Source of the DNA: Lepturacanthus savala
Lineage: Eukaryota; Chordata; Actinopteri; Scombriformes; Trichiuridae
Reading direction: 5' to 3'
Length of the DNA stretch: 64,000 bases
Assembly: GCA_030544235.1 (NCBI GenBank)
Contig: CM060471.1
Span: 6,714,348-6,778,347, forward strand
Shown here: in pieces, positions 1 through 12,360 of the stretch
How positions within the stretch are numbered: position 1 is the stretch's first letter
Layout of the letters: every line of letters begins with the position of its first letter
Position numbers and translations under genes: made by a program
Notes under the pieces: model-generated
Database searches by the model: none
Told to the model about the DNA's origin: nothing
Seen by the model: the letters and a program-made list of their open reading frames with translations, nothing else

Positions 1-818
1 AGCTCTTATGCACAATGCAAGATAACATACGGTGAAACGGAGCGATGAAAGAGGGGAAATGACAGATTTCGTGCTTTTGATATCTGTTTAAAGGTGCTCC
101 TAAGGTGGTGGGCGTAGGTTGCATCCTTTGAATCGTTCATGCGTTTCACTCCAGGCTGTCACAGAATCCAGCGGAAAAACATTCATCTTCATTTGCATGG
201 GCCTCATCGCATATTTATTCCTTTTTTTTTTGATTGGGATCAGTGACGGCTGATGAATAATTTAGACGGCTTTTCTACCACCTCTCCAGGGTCATGCTGA
301 AGGTCCGTTTCCCCAAAAACTCCCCATTATCTCCAGCTGACTGCATTAGCAGCGGCACAGTGGAGCCCCACGCTGAGAGCCTCCTGACCTTGCTGATGAA
401 GGAGTTCTGGTGAGGAGGAGGAGGTGACATCATCAGATGAGGACAGCAGACTACAGGCGTTTCTTAAGGCCAGTGCTCTGAGGCTCTGCTGAAAACTCAC
501 GGAAAAGTTTTGGAGTGTGTTTTTTTTTTCTTCCACACATAATAGGTAATAAATGTAATAAATTTCCTTTATCCCTTTTATTCATTTTGCCCTACAGCCC
601 AAGAAATCCTTCATATTCATGAGGAAAACAATACCCGCTCCAACCTTTCATAGGATTTTTAGTTGCCCTAAACAAGATTTGGTTTATGGCCCCAAACTAC
701 TCACAGTCCAGATAACCTCTTCTGCCAAACTCTGGCCCTCAATTTTCCTGATGCACCTGTTGCCTTTTTCTTGACTTCTAAAAATTTGGCAGCACAAAGG
801 GATGATGGTGTTAATGTT
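1..818. other. Non-coding, nothing recognised
   Basis: No open frame here resembles a protein and no repeat family is recognisable. The block contains short T-runs and a GA-rich patch near 410-425. It ends at the left target-site duplication of the hAT element that starts at 819. Confidence 0.5.
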
Positions 819-1290
819 CAGTGTTGGGCAAGTTACTTCAAACCTGTAATGCGTTATTTATTACTTGTTACTGTAATTTTAAAATAATTAATTATATTAC
901 AGTATTACTGTATTTAAAATGTAAGGCATTACACTACTACTGCATTACTTTTAAGTTACTCTCATCAAAATAAGTGGAAATGTGGATTTGGGGATTGTGT
1001 GTGTCAATCAGTAGAATGTGATATCCAACGTTTTCTGCAGGTTCATTCATCTTCATCTTCTGTCTGACGAGACTAAAGTTAAAGGAAGTGAAACATTTTT
1101 GCACGGAAATTTCACTGCTGCTGATCTTGCTGTAATTTTCACGAATGTATATGAAGATGTGTGTTACTGACATTTGTATATTGTAAAATATTACCATTTT
1201 TTTCTGTAATGCCTTACATTACTGCATTACAGCAAAAATCAATGCATTACAGTAATTTATTACTTTTGTAACACATTACTCCCAACACTG
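819..1290. mobile_element. Non-autonomous hAT-type element, short copy
   Basis: The element begins with CAGTGTTGGG and ends with CCCAACACTG, a perfect 10-bp terminal inverted repeat. It is flanked by 8-bp sequences TTAATGTT (811-818) and TGAATGAT (1291-1298) that agree at 6 of 8 positions, as expected for an aged hAT target-site duplication. At 472 bp it encodes nothing. Its interior, for example the stretch with ATCCAACGTTTTCTGCAGG near 1022-1040, matches the outer parts of the longer element at 16394-18648, so it is an internally deleted member of the same family. Confidence 0.8.
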
Positions 1291-1298
1291 TGAATGAT

Positions 1299-2034
1299 CC
1301 TCTCCAAACCAACTTTCATGGATTTCTCTTCTTTTATTCCTCTAGATTCAGATGTCAAATGTCAAAACGCAGCTCATCAAGTTTCGAAATGTCTTGGATT
1401 AGTGTCTGAACATGACAATTATGTCGTTCAGGTGTCACTGAACGTCTCCTTGATCTCCCAGAAACATCAGCGCTGATGTTTTTTTTGTTTTCCCACAGCT
1501 GGCTGTGAGTCACATCTGGCTGCAGCTTCTCACAGCAGCTGAAACGCCGTCGCGTGCGTCTCGTGAGGCTGTTAGCGTCAGCGCATGCGGCACCGCCACC
1601 GTCACTGGATCGGTCGGGATCTGGCGGTAATTAATGTTCTGTGTTCTGCTTTATATCGGCTCAGGTCAGCTGCTACACACACATTCCCGGGTTTATACAA
1701 TGTGATTGTGTGTAATAAAGCAGCTCTTAAGGATGAATCCTAAGCCCCTTTAGCGCTGTCAAGACATATTCATTTAAGTAGCTGAAAGTCGGAGATAAGC
1801 CTAAAATCCCAAACCCGCTTGATGTGTTGCCTGTAGATATACAAGCTGAAAGGCTCCAGTTTGAACAGGTACATCTGACATCTAACACAGTTACAACGGC
1901 TGTTGCCGGTTAGCTCACCTAACTAATGCAGTCTACAAAACAAATCCCCTATTTATGGTGGAGAATCGATAAAAGAATCGTGAATAGCTATTGTGCATCA
2001 TGATATATCCTGTTTATATCCTGGGATTTCAGCC
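1299..2034. other. Non-coding; GC-richer patch at 1500-1640
   Basis: No coding exon is recognised. A GC- and CpG-richer patch at about 1495-1640 stands out from the AT-rich surroundings and could be regulatory, but the sequence gives no specific support. Confidence 0.35.
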
Positions 2035-2232
2035 CATTATAGTGTTCACTATACTTCAAAAGTTGGAAATGGGCCTCTATGCACCTATGTAGGTATTGCA
2101 CCAAAACCAGATTTGCAGCTGGTATAGTCATTTACGACATTAGCAATGTATAGAGTGTATTTCTGATTAGTTCATTGAAAACAAAAAGTGCTTTCAAAAA
2201 TAAGGACATTTATATGTGACCCCAAACTTGTT
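2035..2232. mobile_element. Tc1/mariner-type MITE fragment
   Basis: This segment is the reverse-complement counterpart of the better-preserved element at 42815-43127. Shared landmarks include GGAAATGGGCCTCTAT, the CATTAGCAATGTAT stretch, AAAATAAGGA and the terminal GACCCCAAACTT. The opposite terminus is missing, so this copy is truncated. It has no coding capacity. Confidence 0.6.
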
Positions 2233-2676
2233 GTTCTTATGCAATGACAATAACCTATAAATGAAATTAATCCCAATGCAAAAAGAGTAACTTACTTTAC
2301 TGGGCCCCATTTGTCAAACTTGTCCAACCTAGCAACAGTAACTAAGGAGGGGCTTGACTTAGGAAAGGTCAATTATGCCAAATTAAGATTTTTATCCTCA
2401 TTAAAAAAAATATTCAAACATATGCAGAATAGTTGTAAAAGTCTTTATGGTTCCTTTGACAAAAAGTGAGGATTATTGACTTCACTACAGAAATCTGACA
2501 GAAATTCAACTTTAATGCCAATCATAAAATCACAGCCTAGAGGGAAACACTGACAGTTTATAATTCTGCCGAGGTTTGACATATGCATCATATTAATGTA
2601 TTTTAATTTCACTAATACTGTTTTAAGGTGTGACAACTCTGTGGTTAAGACTAAGCACAAAAAATGCAGGCATCTC

Positions 2677-2679
<3 letters not shown>
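2233..2679. other. Non-coding, nothing recognised
   Basis: AT-rich sequence with no gene or repeat family that I can name. Confidence 0.4.

Positions 2680-2712
<33 letters not shown>
2680..2712. repeat. Homopolymer C run (33 bases)
   Basis: Thirty-three consecutive C residues. Runs this long are rare in vertebrate DNA and are error-prone in assembly, so the true length is uncertain. Confidence 0.95.
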
Positions 2713-2713
<1 letters not shown>

Positions 2714-2927
2714 CAGCCTAGAAACTCAACGACTTCACCACGTCATTCATGGTGTCTGTGGTTTGCAGATACGTAAATTGTCAAGGTTTCCCTCAAGAGA
2801 CTGGGCTGTGTTTCAGATATACTCTGAAGAAAATAAAGTAGCCCTGCAGCAGTTACTACACTGAAACCAGAGAAAAATCCATCTGTACGATTCATCTCAT
2901 GCCCTGATTCACTCACTCACTCAGAGA

Positions 2928-2964
2928 CACACACACACACACACAAATATACACACACACACAC
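2928..2964. repeat. (CA)n microsatellite, interrupted
   Basis: Two CA tracts separated by a short AAATATA interruption. Confidence 0.9.
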
Positions 2965-3084
2965 GGGGGTGGGGACAAGAATGCTTTTTGGCAGTCAGTT
3001 GTTTTTTTTATAAAATTAGCTTTGCTTTCAATAATGTTTTAGTTCCCTCCCATGAGGCCATTAGGGTTGCTGCTTAGCATGTAA

Positions 3085-3086
<2 letters not shown>

Positions 3087-3183
<97 letters not shown>

Positions 3184-3200
3184 AGTGTGTGTGTGTGTGG
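3087..3200. repeat. (GT)n microsatellite, long
   Basis: A nearly perfect GT array of about 93 bp (3087-3179) is followed by a GGTGA interruption and a further short GT tract. Confidence 0.95.
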
Positions 3201-4242
3201 TTCGGCTCTCCATTATAACTGTGATTAATGGCCGAAATGAAACACAGCTTGGACGTGAGGCTAAATGATTTCTCGCACAGCTTGTTTTAAATAGAGAGAT
3301 TCTATTTATTGTTCTCTCTCTCCTTCCCTCCTGCCTCTCCCTGTCTCACTCACTCTATCATCCTGCATTTTCATGTCCTTTATGAACCCGCACGCCGCCA
3401 CCGTCCTCACGCTCGTTCCATCTCGCTCTTTTTTGTTCTTGCGATTTTCTATCTGTCCTTACTCAGCCATCAGCCTATATTTCACTCACTGCCTGTTTTT
3501 TTTTTTCTTCCCCTGCCTCTGTCTATATCTGTCTTTGTTGGCAATTGTCACCCTGTCCAAATCTATTTACTCCCACTTATATTGTCTCTTCTTTCACATT
3601 GCTCACTCCGGTCAATTTATTCACAACTGTCTGGATGCTGCTGTCATTTACATACTGTTATCCAAGCTTGTCATTTTCATTTGTTGTTGAAATGTTGTGT
3701 CCCACCATGCACAGGAAATGGATTACAATAAAAATGTTGTGCTGTATCCATCCGTCCAGCAGCAAATCATTTCCCAGGGTTTTTTTATGATATTAAACAC
3801 AGAGACTCCATGTGTTAATCAAAGAGAAAGCGAACATTATGATGCTCAGAACAATAACTAAAGACAGAGGTGATTAGACTTGTGTCTTCTCCTTTTATTC
3901 ATTGTTCAGAAGGATTTTACTCAAAGCTGAATTTGAATAAGAAATAAGAAGCCATATCTAAGGTCTATTTACTGGAGTAGTGAGGATGTCAACGTTGCAT
4001 GAGAATCTTATGGGATGATAATATATGTTTCAGGTAATAATGAGACCCTTAGGTGTTACCAGGGAAACTGACTTACAACTTAAAATTTTGATTGCAAAAA
4101 TCATGAAAACATAAATGGATGGCTCATTGTTGTTTTGTTGCCAATTGACCAGGTTATAATTGGGTCAATCAGCTTCACAGAGGAGAAAATCTTTGCCTCC
4201 TTCCTAATTTAACGCATTGTTCTTAGAACATTTTTGATTAAT
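3201..4242. other. Non-coding; pyrimidine-rich then AT-rich
   Basis: The stretch 3310-3560 is a C/T-rich tract that opens several overlapping reading frames on the plus strand, including one of 140 codons. Their composition is that of low-complexity DNA, with strings of S, L, F and H, and none resembles a protein family. The rest is AT-rich and unrecognised. Confidence 0.5.
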
Positions 4243-4740
4243 AAAGATTGCAAAATTATCAGTTTTTCAGATTTTACTACTAATAGGTATGTGTTTGGGC
4301 AAAAGAAACATTTTTAGGTCTATGAACATTTTTGAGTCTACACACTACTGACGTTTTCTCCAAATTCCAAACAAAAATATTATCTTTTAGAGCATTTATA
4401 TTCAGAAAATGGCAAATGGTCAAAATAACAAAAAAGTTTCAATGCAAAGAAACAAGATCAAATCCATTTTAAAACAACATGATACTAATGTTTACACTTA
4501 AGAAGAGTTCAGAAATCAATATTTGGTGCAATAACCCTTGTTTTTAATCCCAGCTTTCGTGCTCTTCACAGTCTTTACCATTATTCTTGGGTGACTTTAT
4601 TCCACTGCTGGTTCCTCTTTAAGCAGAATGAGGTGTACATGAATTTAACAGACGCTGGAATGGAATGGCTGGAATACATGTAGAGATGCTGATTTCAGAA
4701 AAAAATGCAGTGGTCTCCTATTTTTTTTCTCCCAGAGCTG
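4243..4740. mobile_element. Tc1-like non-autonomous element, copy 1
   Basis: The right terminus reads CCCAGAGCTG followed by TA, the inverse of the CAGCTCTGG start preceded by TA at 51223-51233. TA flanks are typical of Tc1/mariner insertions. The interior matches the non-coding ends of a common teleost Tc1-like transposon as I remember it, while the transposase region is absent. The left terminus is degraded. It shares its internal junction with the copy at 51225-51505 (near CTGGTTCCTCTTTAAGCAG), which shows that both derive from one deleted master copy. Confidence 0.7.
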
Positions 4741-4742
4741 TA

Positions 4743-6182
4743 TAATGCTCAGTAGATTATCATAAGGTGAAAAATCCTATCCCGTGTTTATTCGGGGTAT
4801 TAAAATAATTAGGTTTTACTTCAGTGTAGCTGACTGAACTGATCCAACAATACAGGCTGATATGATTCGGTCCTTGTTTGCGCGCCATGTTGACACCTGA
4901 CACTCGACTCCTCTCTGCTGTGACAGCGGCTTCCTTGCGGTGAAGGTAAATGGTTCACTACTGTGTGTCACCCCGCTGAAACAAGCCTCTCTGGTCTCTG
5001 ATGACTCTGTGAAGCTCGTCTCCTCCCCCCCTCATCCCCCCGTCCCCCCGCCCGGACCACAACAACTTTGATTTCTGTGGGAGTGGGGAGGGGGCGAGGC
5101 TGAGCATGAAGGCAATGCATCAAAACGCCTTTGCAGTGCCGCTGATAACACAGCGCTGCCTCAGGAATAAAAGACTTGATTGAATTAGCCATCCATTTTT
5201 CTCCACGCTCATACATCTCACTGTGGCTTGATCCCACTGGCAGCCAAACGCTTGTGATTGAAGAGTCAGAGGAAGGAGGGAGGAGGAGGAAGAGGAGGAG
5301 GAGGAGTAGGAAGAGGAGGAGGGGCGGACAGGAGAAAAAAAAAGTCAAACTCAAGAGGTGAGAGGACGAGCGTGAAGGATTAAGACAGAATATGAAAAAG
5401 TGCACAGGCAGAATAGAGACGGGGCGTCCTGGACGTGTTTGAGTTGGGGTGGAGGAAGGTCACCGCGAATGGCTGAGCTTCCCTTTTGTCTCTCGTCCTT
5501 CAGATCTCGTCCTTCAGACTCCAGAAAACCAAAGAAGTGCAATAACAGTGCTTTTCCTAACGGGAACGTCCTCCAGACCGGGGAGACGGGTGGGGGGATG
5601 AGGTCTCGACAATTAGAGATGCCCAACAAGAAAAAAAAAATGCTTCAAACGAATGATTAGAGCAAAATTAATCAAAAGTGTTCAGAGAGGCACGCATGAA
5701 AGCATCTCATCCAGAAACATGGCGGTATAAAAAGGAGCGCGCTACGAGGGTGTCGTTTGTATTCCGCCGGCCTCACACACCGGGAGAATATGAAACATGA
5801 AACGGCGGCCCCCTCGGAGAGGAGGGAAGAGGGAAGAGGTGTCACCGAGGATCATGTTAGATCCTTACGGGGCCCAGACTTTGGAGCGCGGTGGCGGCTC
5901 ATTAATATTCCTGTCCCAGCGCCTGCTTTCATGGAGGCTGAGATGGGATTGCAGTGATAACTGAAGTACACGGCGATGGATGCAATCCCCCTGAATTACC
6001 TGGGACCTGACTGGCAAGCTAAAGCGCCTATAAGGCGGCCCAGAAGTAAATCAATGTCTGTAATTGGTTTGTTGCCCTCCCTCCCTCATGCCGCCGCTCT
6101 CCCTCACTAACTTCTCATGAACATAGTCGACACATTGCCTGATTTATTGTGTTTATTGCTGTTTATGAAAGGACGGGTAAAT
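4743..6182. other. Candidate regulatory block, non-coding
   Basis: No coding exon or repeat is recognised. The sub-blocks 4880-5270 and 5750-6170 are GC-balanced, nearly free of simple repeats, and contain homeodomain-like TAATTG and ATTAAT sites (for example around 5900 and 6060). In teleost gene deserts this texture often marks conserved non-coding sequence, but I have no alignment. Between them lies a GGA-rich purine tract (5270-5345). Confidence 0.3.
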
Positions 6183-8524
6183 AAGTGTGTAGAGATGTGA
6201 CACTGTGTGTCTCCATGTGTGAATCAGTGTTTTTTTTTTTTGTTTTTTTTTTGTTTTTTATGCTCTTGTATCTGCAGGACTATCCTCACCTTGTTGAAAT
6301 TCAACTGGCACTTGAACATGAGCACATTTATTGTTGTTAATTATCTTCTATATTAACGCAGATAAGACATTATTGCCTTCTAAGTGGTTTAGAAATCCAA
6401 CTGGCACTTTAAACACCTGGGAATTGTTATTATTATCCCTTTTTTTAATTAGTTCATACATCTTGGCATCTCAATAGAGAACAGTCCCTATATTTGAGAA
6501 AATGTGTACAGTTTTCCAGGAAAACAGCAATATCAAACCACTTATGTTAAAGCTAGAATTCTGATTCAACGCTACATAATATAAATTATTTTCAATTGAC
6601 AATGATTTTTTCAAATGTGTGTCCCCCCTGATGTCATCAGGTGGGAGACAATGATTTAGTGTGATTTCATGTTGATTCTGTCTGAATAAGGGTTGCTATA
6701 ATTTAACATGTAATGCTGTAAATAATGTTTTTGAATCATTTATTACACACACACACACACACAGAGAGACACACACTCACAGAGACACACACACACAACA
6801 AAACATAAAATGAAAACACCTTAAAATCTATGGAAGCTGGTAATGCGGCTCCACTCGATCTGCAGAGCTTTGTAATTTGATCCATATTTTGTGAAACTGT
6901 TTCTTTTGAATTTATATATTTATTTCACTTTTATTGCTGACATTGTCCTTTCAATTCTCGAGTAATATTTCATTAATGCTTTCTATTTTTCAAGTGTAGG
7001 TGCTTTTTATATTAGCTTCTTATAAATCAATGACAAACAAAGGATTTGCCATCCAGGTGGGTCTTTATTTCAAAGGAGACAAATCATTGCAGCTCATATT
7101 CTGTAACATTTTAAAATTGCATCTGTGCTTTTCTTTAGAAGATAGGATTTTTGTAGCTTGATTATCTTATTCTTACAGCTGGTGTGAGCTGCTAAAAACA
7201 CTTTAAATCCAATAATTTACATTATTAACAGTAATTATATCTGATTTTTGAATTCTCTTTACAAGTCTGAAGAACTATAGGCAAAAAGCATCTCAAGGAA
7301 GCATGTAAACTTTATTTTTACTGTTTCCATCTTGATCTTTTCTTATACTTCAAAATGCATCAAAATACATTCTCAGACGGAACCTCAACTAAGGCCTGTT
7401 GGATGTTAAAATGATGCAAACTGTGGTTTTCTTTGTCAAAAATCAAACACTTTGTGCAAAAACAATCAGGCTCCGATATAGTTTATGCATTATAACAAAC
7501 AGGGCAATCCTGCAACTTTTACACACATTTAAATTCAGAATGCTTTGATGAGAATTCATCAAATGTTGCATCAAACCACATTCACTTAGCACTGGGAAAA
7601 GATTCCAGTGTTTGGACCATCAGGAGAGTGGCCATCCTGTCTCATCTGCTTTTCAATCATTACATGAGATTCAAGTCCTTCTCATTGTTTGACTTTCAGC
7701 TGTTTGATAAAAAAAACTGTACTAACACTGCAATTATGAACAAAATATACACAACAGTAAGCTGTAAGTATAGAAAAAACGATTCTGCCAAGTTCTAACG
7801 AGTGTAAACTGAACAGTAAATGAACAATAAATGTTTATCTAACACTGAGTGACAGGTGAGTCATTGTTTGGTATTGTGCATGGTCGATATAGCGCTATAA
7901 AGTTTGTATTTAATTAATTTAACAACCATTAATGCTGCAGCTAACACAAAGCCTTCATATTTGTTTCCTGTTTTTTTTTCAGTCTATGTTATTTAGCAGT
8001 AAGACATATTGAAGCTTTCAGGGGAAACAATGTCCCAGTCATAATTACAACTTGGATCATAACATAAACAGTATTTACAGAACTGGTAATTACACCAGCT
8101 CTCAGATGACATGAATGTGCCATTATCAAATTGCACAAAAGCAGATTCACGATTAGAGGAGATTTGAAACTGAAAAGATGTAAAGAAAAAAAAATGATTA
8201 AACTTTCCCCACATGAGAGTGAAAACATCTTCCTCCTTTTAAATGCCGAAAATAGTCTGTGTTTAAAGAGCTGAGGAATTCAAAGCCACCTTGACACCTT
8301 GTACGCTCATGAAATATTTATCAGTTTCAGTGTGTCACTTCCAGTGTGTTATCATGTACATCCAGGAGCTGTGGGAACAACCACCACATCACAGGTGGGA
8401 GGATTTCCTCTTGTTTATCCCACAATGACATATATAATTCAACATTTTTGCTATGTTTTCATCTTTAAAAAGGAAAACAGGAAGTATATCAACCATTATT
8501 TTTATTAGGATGGTATGTAATATT
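6183..8524. other. AT-rich non-coding stretch
   Basis: No gene is recognised. It contains T-runs at 6230-6260 and an interrupted CA/GA microsatellite at 6745-6796. The small open frames near 7990-8230 have the composition expected by chance. Confidence 0.45.
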
Positions 8525-8798
8525 GCCTCCAGGTTCAAGACCTCCTTGGTCCTGGGTCTGGGACCTTTCTGTGTGGAGTTTGCATGTTCTCCCCGTGTCT
8601 GCGTGGGTTTTCACCGGGTACTCCGGCTTCCTCCCACAGTCCAAAAACATGCTGAGGTTAATTAGCGACTCTAAATTGCCTGAATGTGTGAGTAAATGGT
8701 GTGTGTGCCCCACGATTGGCTGGCGACCATCTGGGGTGTATCCCTGCCTCTCACCATAATACCTAATGAGGAATAAGCAGGTGTAGAAGATGAGAAGA
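8525..8798. mobile_element. tRNA-derived SINE, 5'-truncated copy
   Basis: From the B-box-like GGTTCAAGACC onward this segment parallels the full-length SINE at 47995-48326. It includes the GGAGTTTGCATGTTCTCC core and the tail GAGGAATAAGCAGGT. The tRNA A box is missing, so the copy is truncated at its 5' end. Confidence 0.75.
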
Positions 8799-8869
8799 GA
8801 TATTTAATGATACAATTGATGTGATAAAGGGTTTGACCCCTGACTTCTTATTATTTTGCAGGTTTGCCA

Positions 8870-10185
8870 CATTTAAATCTTTCATCAAACTAATTTAAAT
8901 ATTAGTCAAAGGCAACTCAACTGAACACAAAATGCAGTTTTTAAATGAAGGATTTTAATATTAAGGCAGAAAAAAATCCAAACCCACATGGTCCTGTGTA
9001 AATAAGTGATTCCCTCCTAAACATAATAACTGGTTGGGTCTTAGCAACAACAACTGCTTTCTAGTGTTTGTGATAACTTGCAATGAGTCTCTTACACCAC
9101 TTTGGAGGAATTTTGTCCCATTCATTTTGGAGAATTGTTGTAATTCAGCCACATTGGGGGGTTTTGGAGCATGAACTGCCTTTTTAAGGTCATGCCACAG
9201 AATCCCAATAGGATTCAGGTCAAGCCGTCATATTTTCATGTTTTTCTCCAACCATTCAGAGATTGACTTGCTGGTGTATTGTTGAAACCAAGTAGGTTTC
9301 ATCTTGACTTCACCAACAGATGGCTGCATATTCTCTTTCAGGATTTTTTGGTAAACAGCAGAATTCATGGTTCCATTTATCACAGCAAGTTTTACAGGTC
9401 CTGAAGCAGCAAAACAGCCCCAGACCATCACACCACCACCATATTTTATTCTTGGTATGAGGTTCTTTTTCTGAAATGTAGTGTTACATTTTCACCAGAT
9501 GTAACGGGACACACACCTTTCAAAACCTTTGTCTCATCACACCACAGAGTTTTTCTCCAAAGATCTTGAAGATCATCAAGATGTTTACTGGCAAAATTGA
9601 GCCTTAATATTCTTTTTGCTCAGCAGTGGTTTTCATACTGGAATCATGGCATGCAGCCATTTTTACCCTCTAGTCTCTTTCTTATGATGGAGTGATGAAC
9701 CTTAACTGAGGCAAGTGAAACCTGCAGTTCTTTGGATGTTGTTGTGGGATCTTTTGTGACTGTTGGATGAGTCGTTGCTGTTCTTGGGTTAATTTTGATT
9801 GGCTAGCCACTCCTGGGAAGGTTCCCCACGGTTCCATGTTTTCACCATCTGTGGATAATGTCACTCACTGTGGTTCGCTGGAGTCCCAAAACCTTAGAAA
9901 TAGCTTTATAACCTTTTCCAGACTGATAGATCTCAAATACTTTCTTTCTCATTTGTTCCTGAATTTCTATAGATCTCGACATGAGACATTTGTGATTGCT
10001 TGATTGAAAACAGCTAACAGAACTGAACAATAATCAGGCCTGGGTGTGGCTAGAGAAATTGAAATCAGGTTTGATAAAGAGCCAAGTTATGTTTTAATAG
10101 CATCAATCACTTGTTCACCATGTAGGTTTGGATTTTATTTCTCCCTTAATATTAGGGAGGGGGGGGGGGGACTTTTTACATCACT
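8870..10185 (-). mobile_element. Tc1/mariner transposon relic
   Basis: The transposase fossil at 9040-10030 is flanked by inverted sequences. The left segment at about 8947-8986 (with the inverse of GGTTTGGATTTT and of CCTTAATATTA) is complementary to the right segment at about 10126-10155. Outer termini are not cleanly matched, so the limits are approximate. A G-run at 10156-10170 lies inside the right end. Confidence 0.7.
9040..10030 (-). pseudogene. Tc1-family transposase, broken
   Basis: The frame at 9842-10030 on the minus strand encodes the N-terminal helix-turn-helix region, with a start resembling MSRSIEIQEQMRKK and the motif GKGYKAISKVLGLQRTTV typical of Tc1 transposases. The frame at 9682-9864 continues with the linker (KHGT-like HGTVANLP equivalent, QRLIQ, KDPTT-like segments). 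The frame at 9228-9431 carries the C-terminal part with MVWGCFAASG, followed by a segment equivalent to the final acidic motif region. The pieces lie in different frames with stops between them, so no active transposase can be made. Known family role: cut-and-paste transposition at TA sites. Confidence 0.85.
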
Positions 10186-11208
10186 GTATTTGTGTCTATT
10201 GTCCTATATTATTAGAATTCTCCATCTGATCCAATTCACACCTGAGTGGTTTATTTCTGTGGTAATGGGACTCAATAATATCACTGAATAATGACTGAAT
10301 AAGTTCAGTGTCAAATTTGGTGACATTGCACCAGTTACAACAGACTTTAAGTTTTGGCCCATATGTTTTAAGCCATAAGTCTCAGATACCAAATTATTTT
10401 TTTTCCTGGATTCTGTGGATCCAGATCAATTTTCCTCATAAGCTTTGACCCTTTGAGTCAATACTAAATTCCTGCCATTTTGAATTTTGTCTAAATCATC
10501 ACTCATCCTACAAATGAAATTGTACAAGTACCAAGCCAGAAAAATGTACTTCTCTATCTGTATGTATGCAGTGTGCAGTAAAAGGCGTGAAGTCAATTGA
10601 ATGAGCAGCAAGCATTACTTCTAGGGTCCGAGTAACCAGCCTGTTCCAAACAGGCACTGCTCTACTACTCTACTATCTAACATATGCTGAAAAAGCTCTT
10701 GATAGGAAAAATAAGAATATTTCCCCTATGACCTGATCTCCATGAAGTCTTTTTTTTTTTTTTTTGATTTGCTGGGTCATTATGGAGAATCGCTGATGAC
10801 TCAAGAAACCTTCCTGATCTTAAGTCAGAGCACCGGCCCATTGTCAGACTGCAGACTGGGGATCAGCTTTTTCAATCTGCAACCTCTGACCTGAGCCATT
10901 CAGAGAGTAAAACTGACCTCAGATCAGGGTTTACAGGTTTGCTCATCTCATCTGGTCTCTGCAGTTCTGTACACAGACAAATGGCCTGCTCCATTTTCTG
11001 AGGTTGAACAAAGCTGCAATTGTACAGAGATGAAACAGAGGGGAGCTGGTGGGTGGTGGGTGGTGGGGGTGGTGGCCTTCACCTCGACACCCTTCAGTCC
11101 TCAGCTTCACTTCTACCCCTTATTCCCCTACTTCCACCCCTGCAATCTCCCCCCGTGCGTCTCTCACCTCCCCTACCCTCTCCACTCCTCCTCCTCTCTT
11201 GCACTGCC
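10186..11208. other. Non-coding; T-run and C-rich tract
   Basis: No gene is recognised. A 16-T run lies near 10750. A GGTGGTGG-rich then CCT/CTC-rich tract (11040-11215) opens long overlapping plus-strand frames that are low-complexity artefacts. Confidence 0.45.
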
Positions 11209-11420
11209 TCTCTAGATTTATCACTCATATACCTCTGCTGAGCTCTTTGGGGCCTGTCTCCGAGGCAGCGATCGCCTCATTCATGAGGTGAGGCCCACCT
11301 TGGCAGTGCTGACGTGAGGTCAGACGCGGCAGAATGAGACACCGCGCCCATGTCAGTCTGCCGAGAACACGCAGGAAGAGGTGAACTGTGTGGCCACATC
11401 ACTGTCTTCATAATAACTAC
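11209..11420. other. Candidate conserved non-coding block
   Basis: A GC-balanced stretch without simple repeats, distinct from the neighbouring low-complexity DNA. It shows no codon structure of a known protein. Regulatory function is only inferred from texture. Confidence 0.25.
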
Positions 11421-12360
11421 CTCCCTGTGTGCATGTGCACGTGTGTGTGTGTTTCCTGCTCTGTCCCTATCTCTGACATGCTGCCTGATAACAGGTTATT
11501 ACAACCAGGGTCTTCTTTTCGTAGCGCTGTGGCTGTTATTGCTACCGGTAACGGGGTTGGAGATTCTCATGTTTTTAACAGACTCCAAAACATGCTGCAT
11601 TTTTAAAACATTCTCTCATCTTTGTAAGATTATTTCGTATTATATGTTTGTTTTTTTTTTGTAGAACAATAATTCCTTTAAAATGCACACTATTTTGATG
11701 AAAAAAGAAAAACCAAACTAAAATCTTTGCATGGTATTCCACTGGTTTGTAGCATGTGTGCTAATATTAGGACAGTGTGCTTCACTCACCTGTTGAATGT
11801 TGCTCTGTAATTCTGCAGATGTTGCATTTAATTCACACAGCTGTAAACTACAAACCAACATTTTCATGAGAATGTTATCAAAGGTGAATATTTGATCCAA
11901 TTATTTTACTGTTTGAGTGCATATTTAGACCTATAGTTGAATTTTAAGGGCAGTTGTGTGAAAATGTGAATAATCTCTGGTGAAGGTGTGTTTGTGTCAG
12001 CAGATACAACATTATTCAGCCATATTAAACACGTGATAAAAATGATGATTGAATGATTAATTTGAATGAGACACCTTTTACATCCATAAGAATAATCTTC
12101 TTCCTAAACTTTTTGCTTATTTAATGGTTTGAAAAGCAAAATTTTAAAGGAGGTAGACTAAAGGCCAATAAATTGAGGAGAAAAAACACATGACTAGTAA
12201 GAGAAAAATGAACATTTGGGTATTCAGACCAGGTTAATTTACAAGACACAGACCTCCTCTACAGGTCCACGTCACTCATTCATAACCTCGTTTAACGGTC
12301 TAAAATCTCTCTGTGTGTCCAGACGTGTAAAATCCTCTCATCACTGACAGTGATGGTGGT
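11421..12360. other. AT-rich non-coding stretch
   Basis: No gene or named repeat is recognised. Confidence 0.4.

Noticed and set aside
3309..3731. Plus-strand open frame of 140 codons
   Set aside because: It lies in a C/T-rich low-complexity tract with several frames open at once, and the composition is unlike any protein family.
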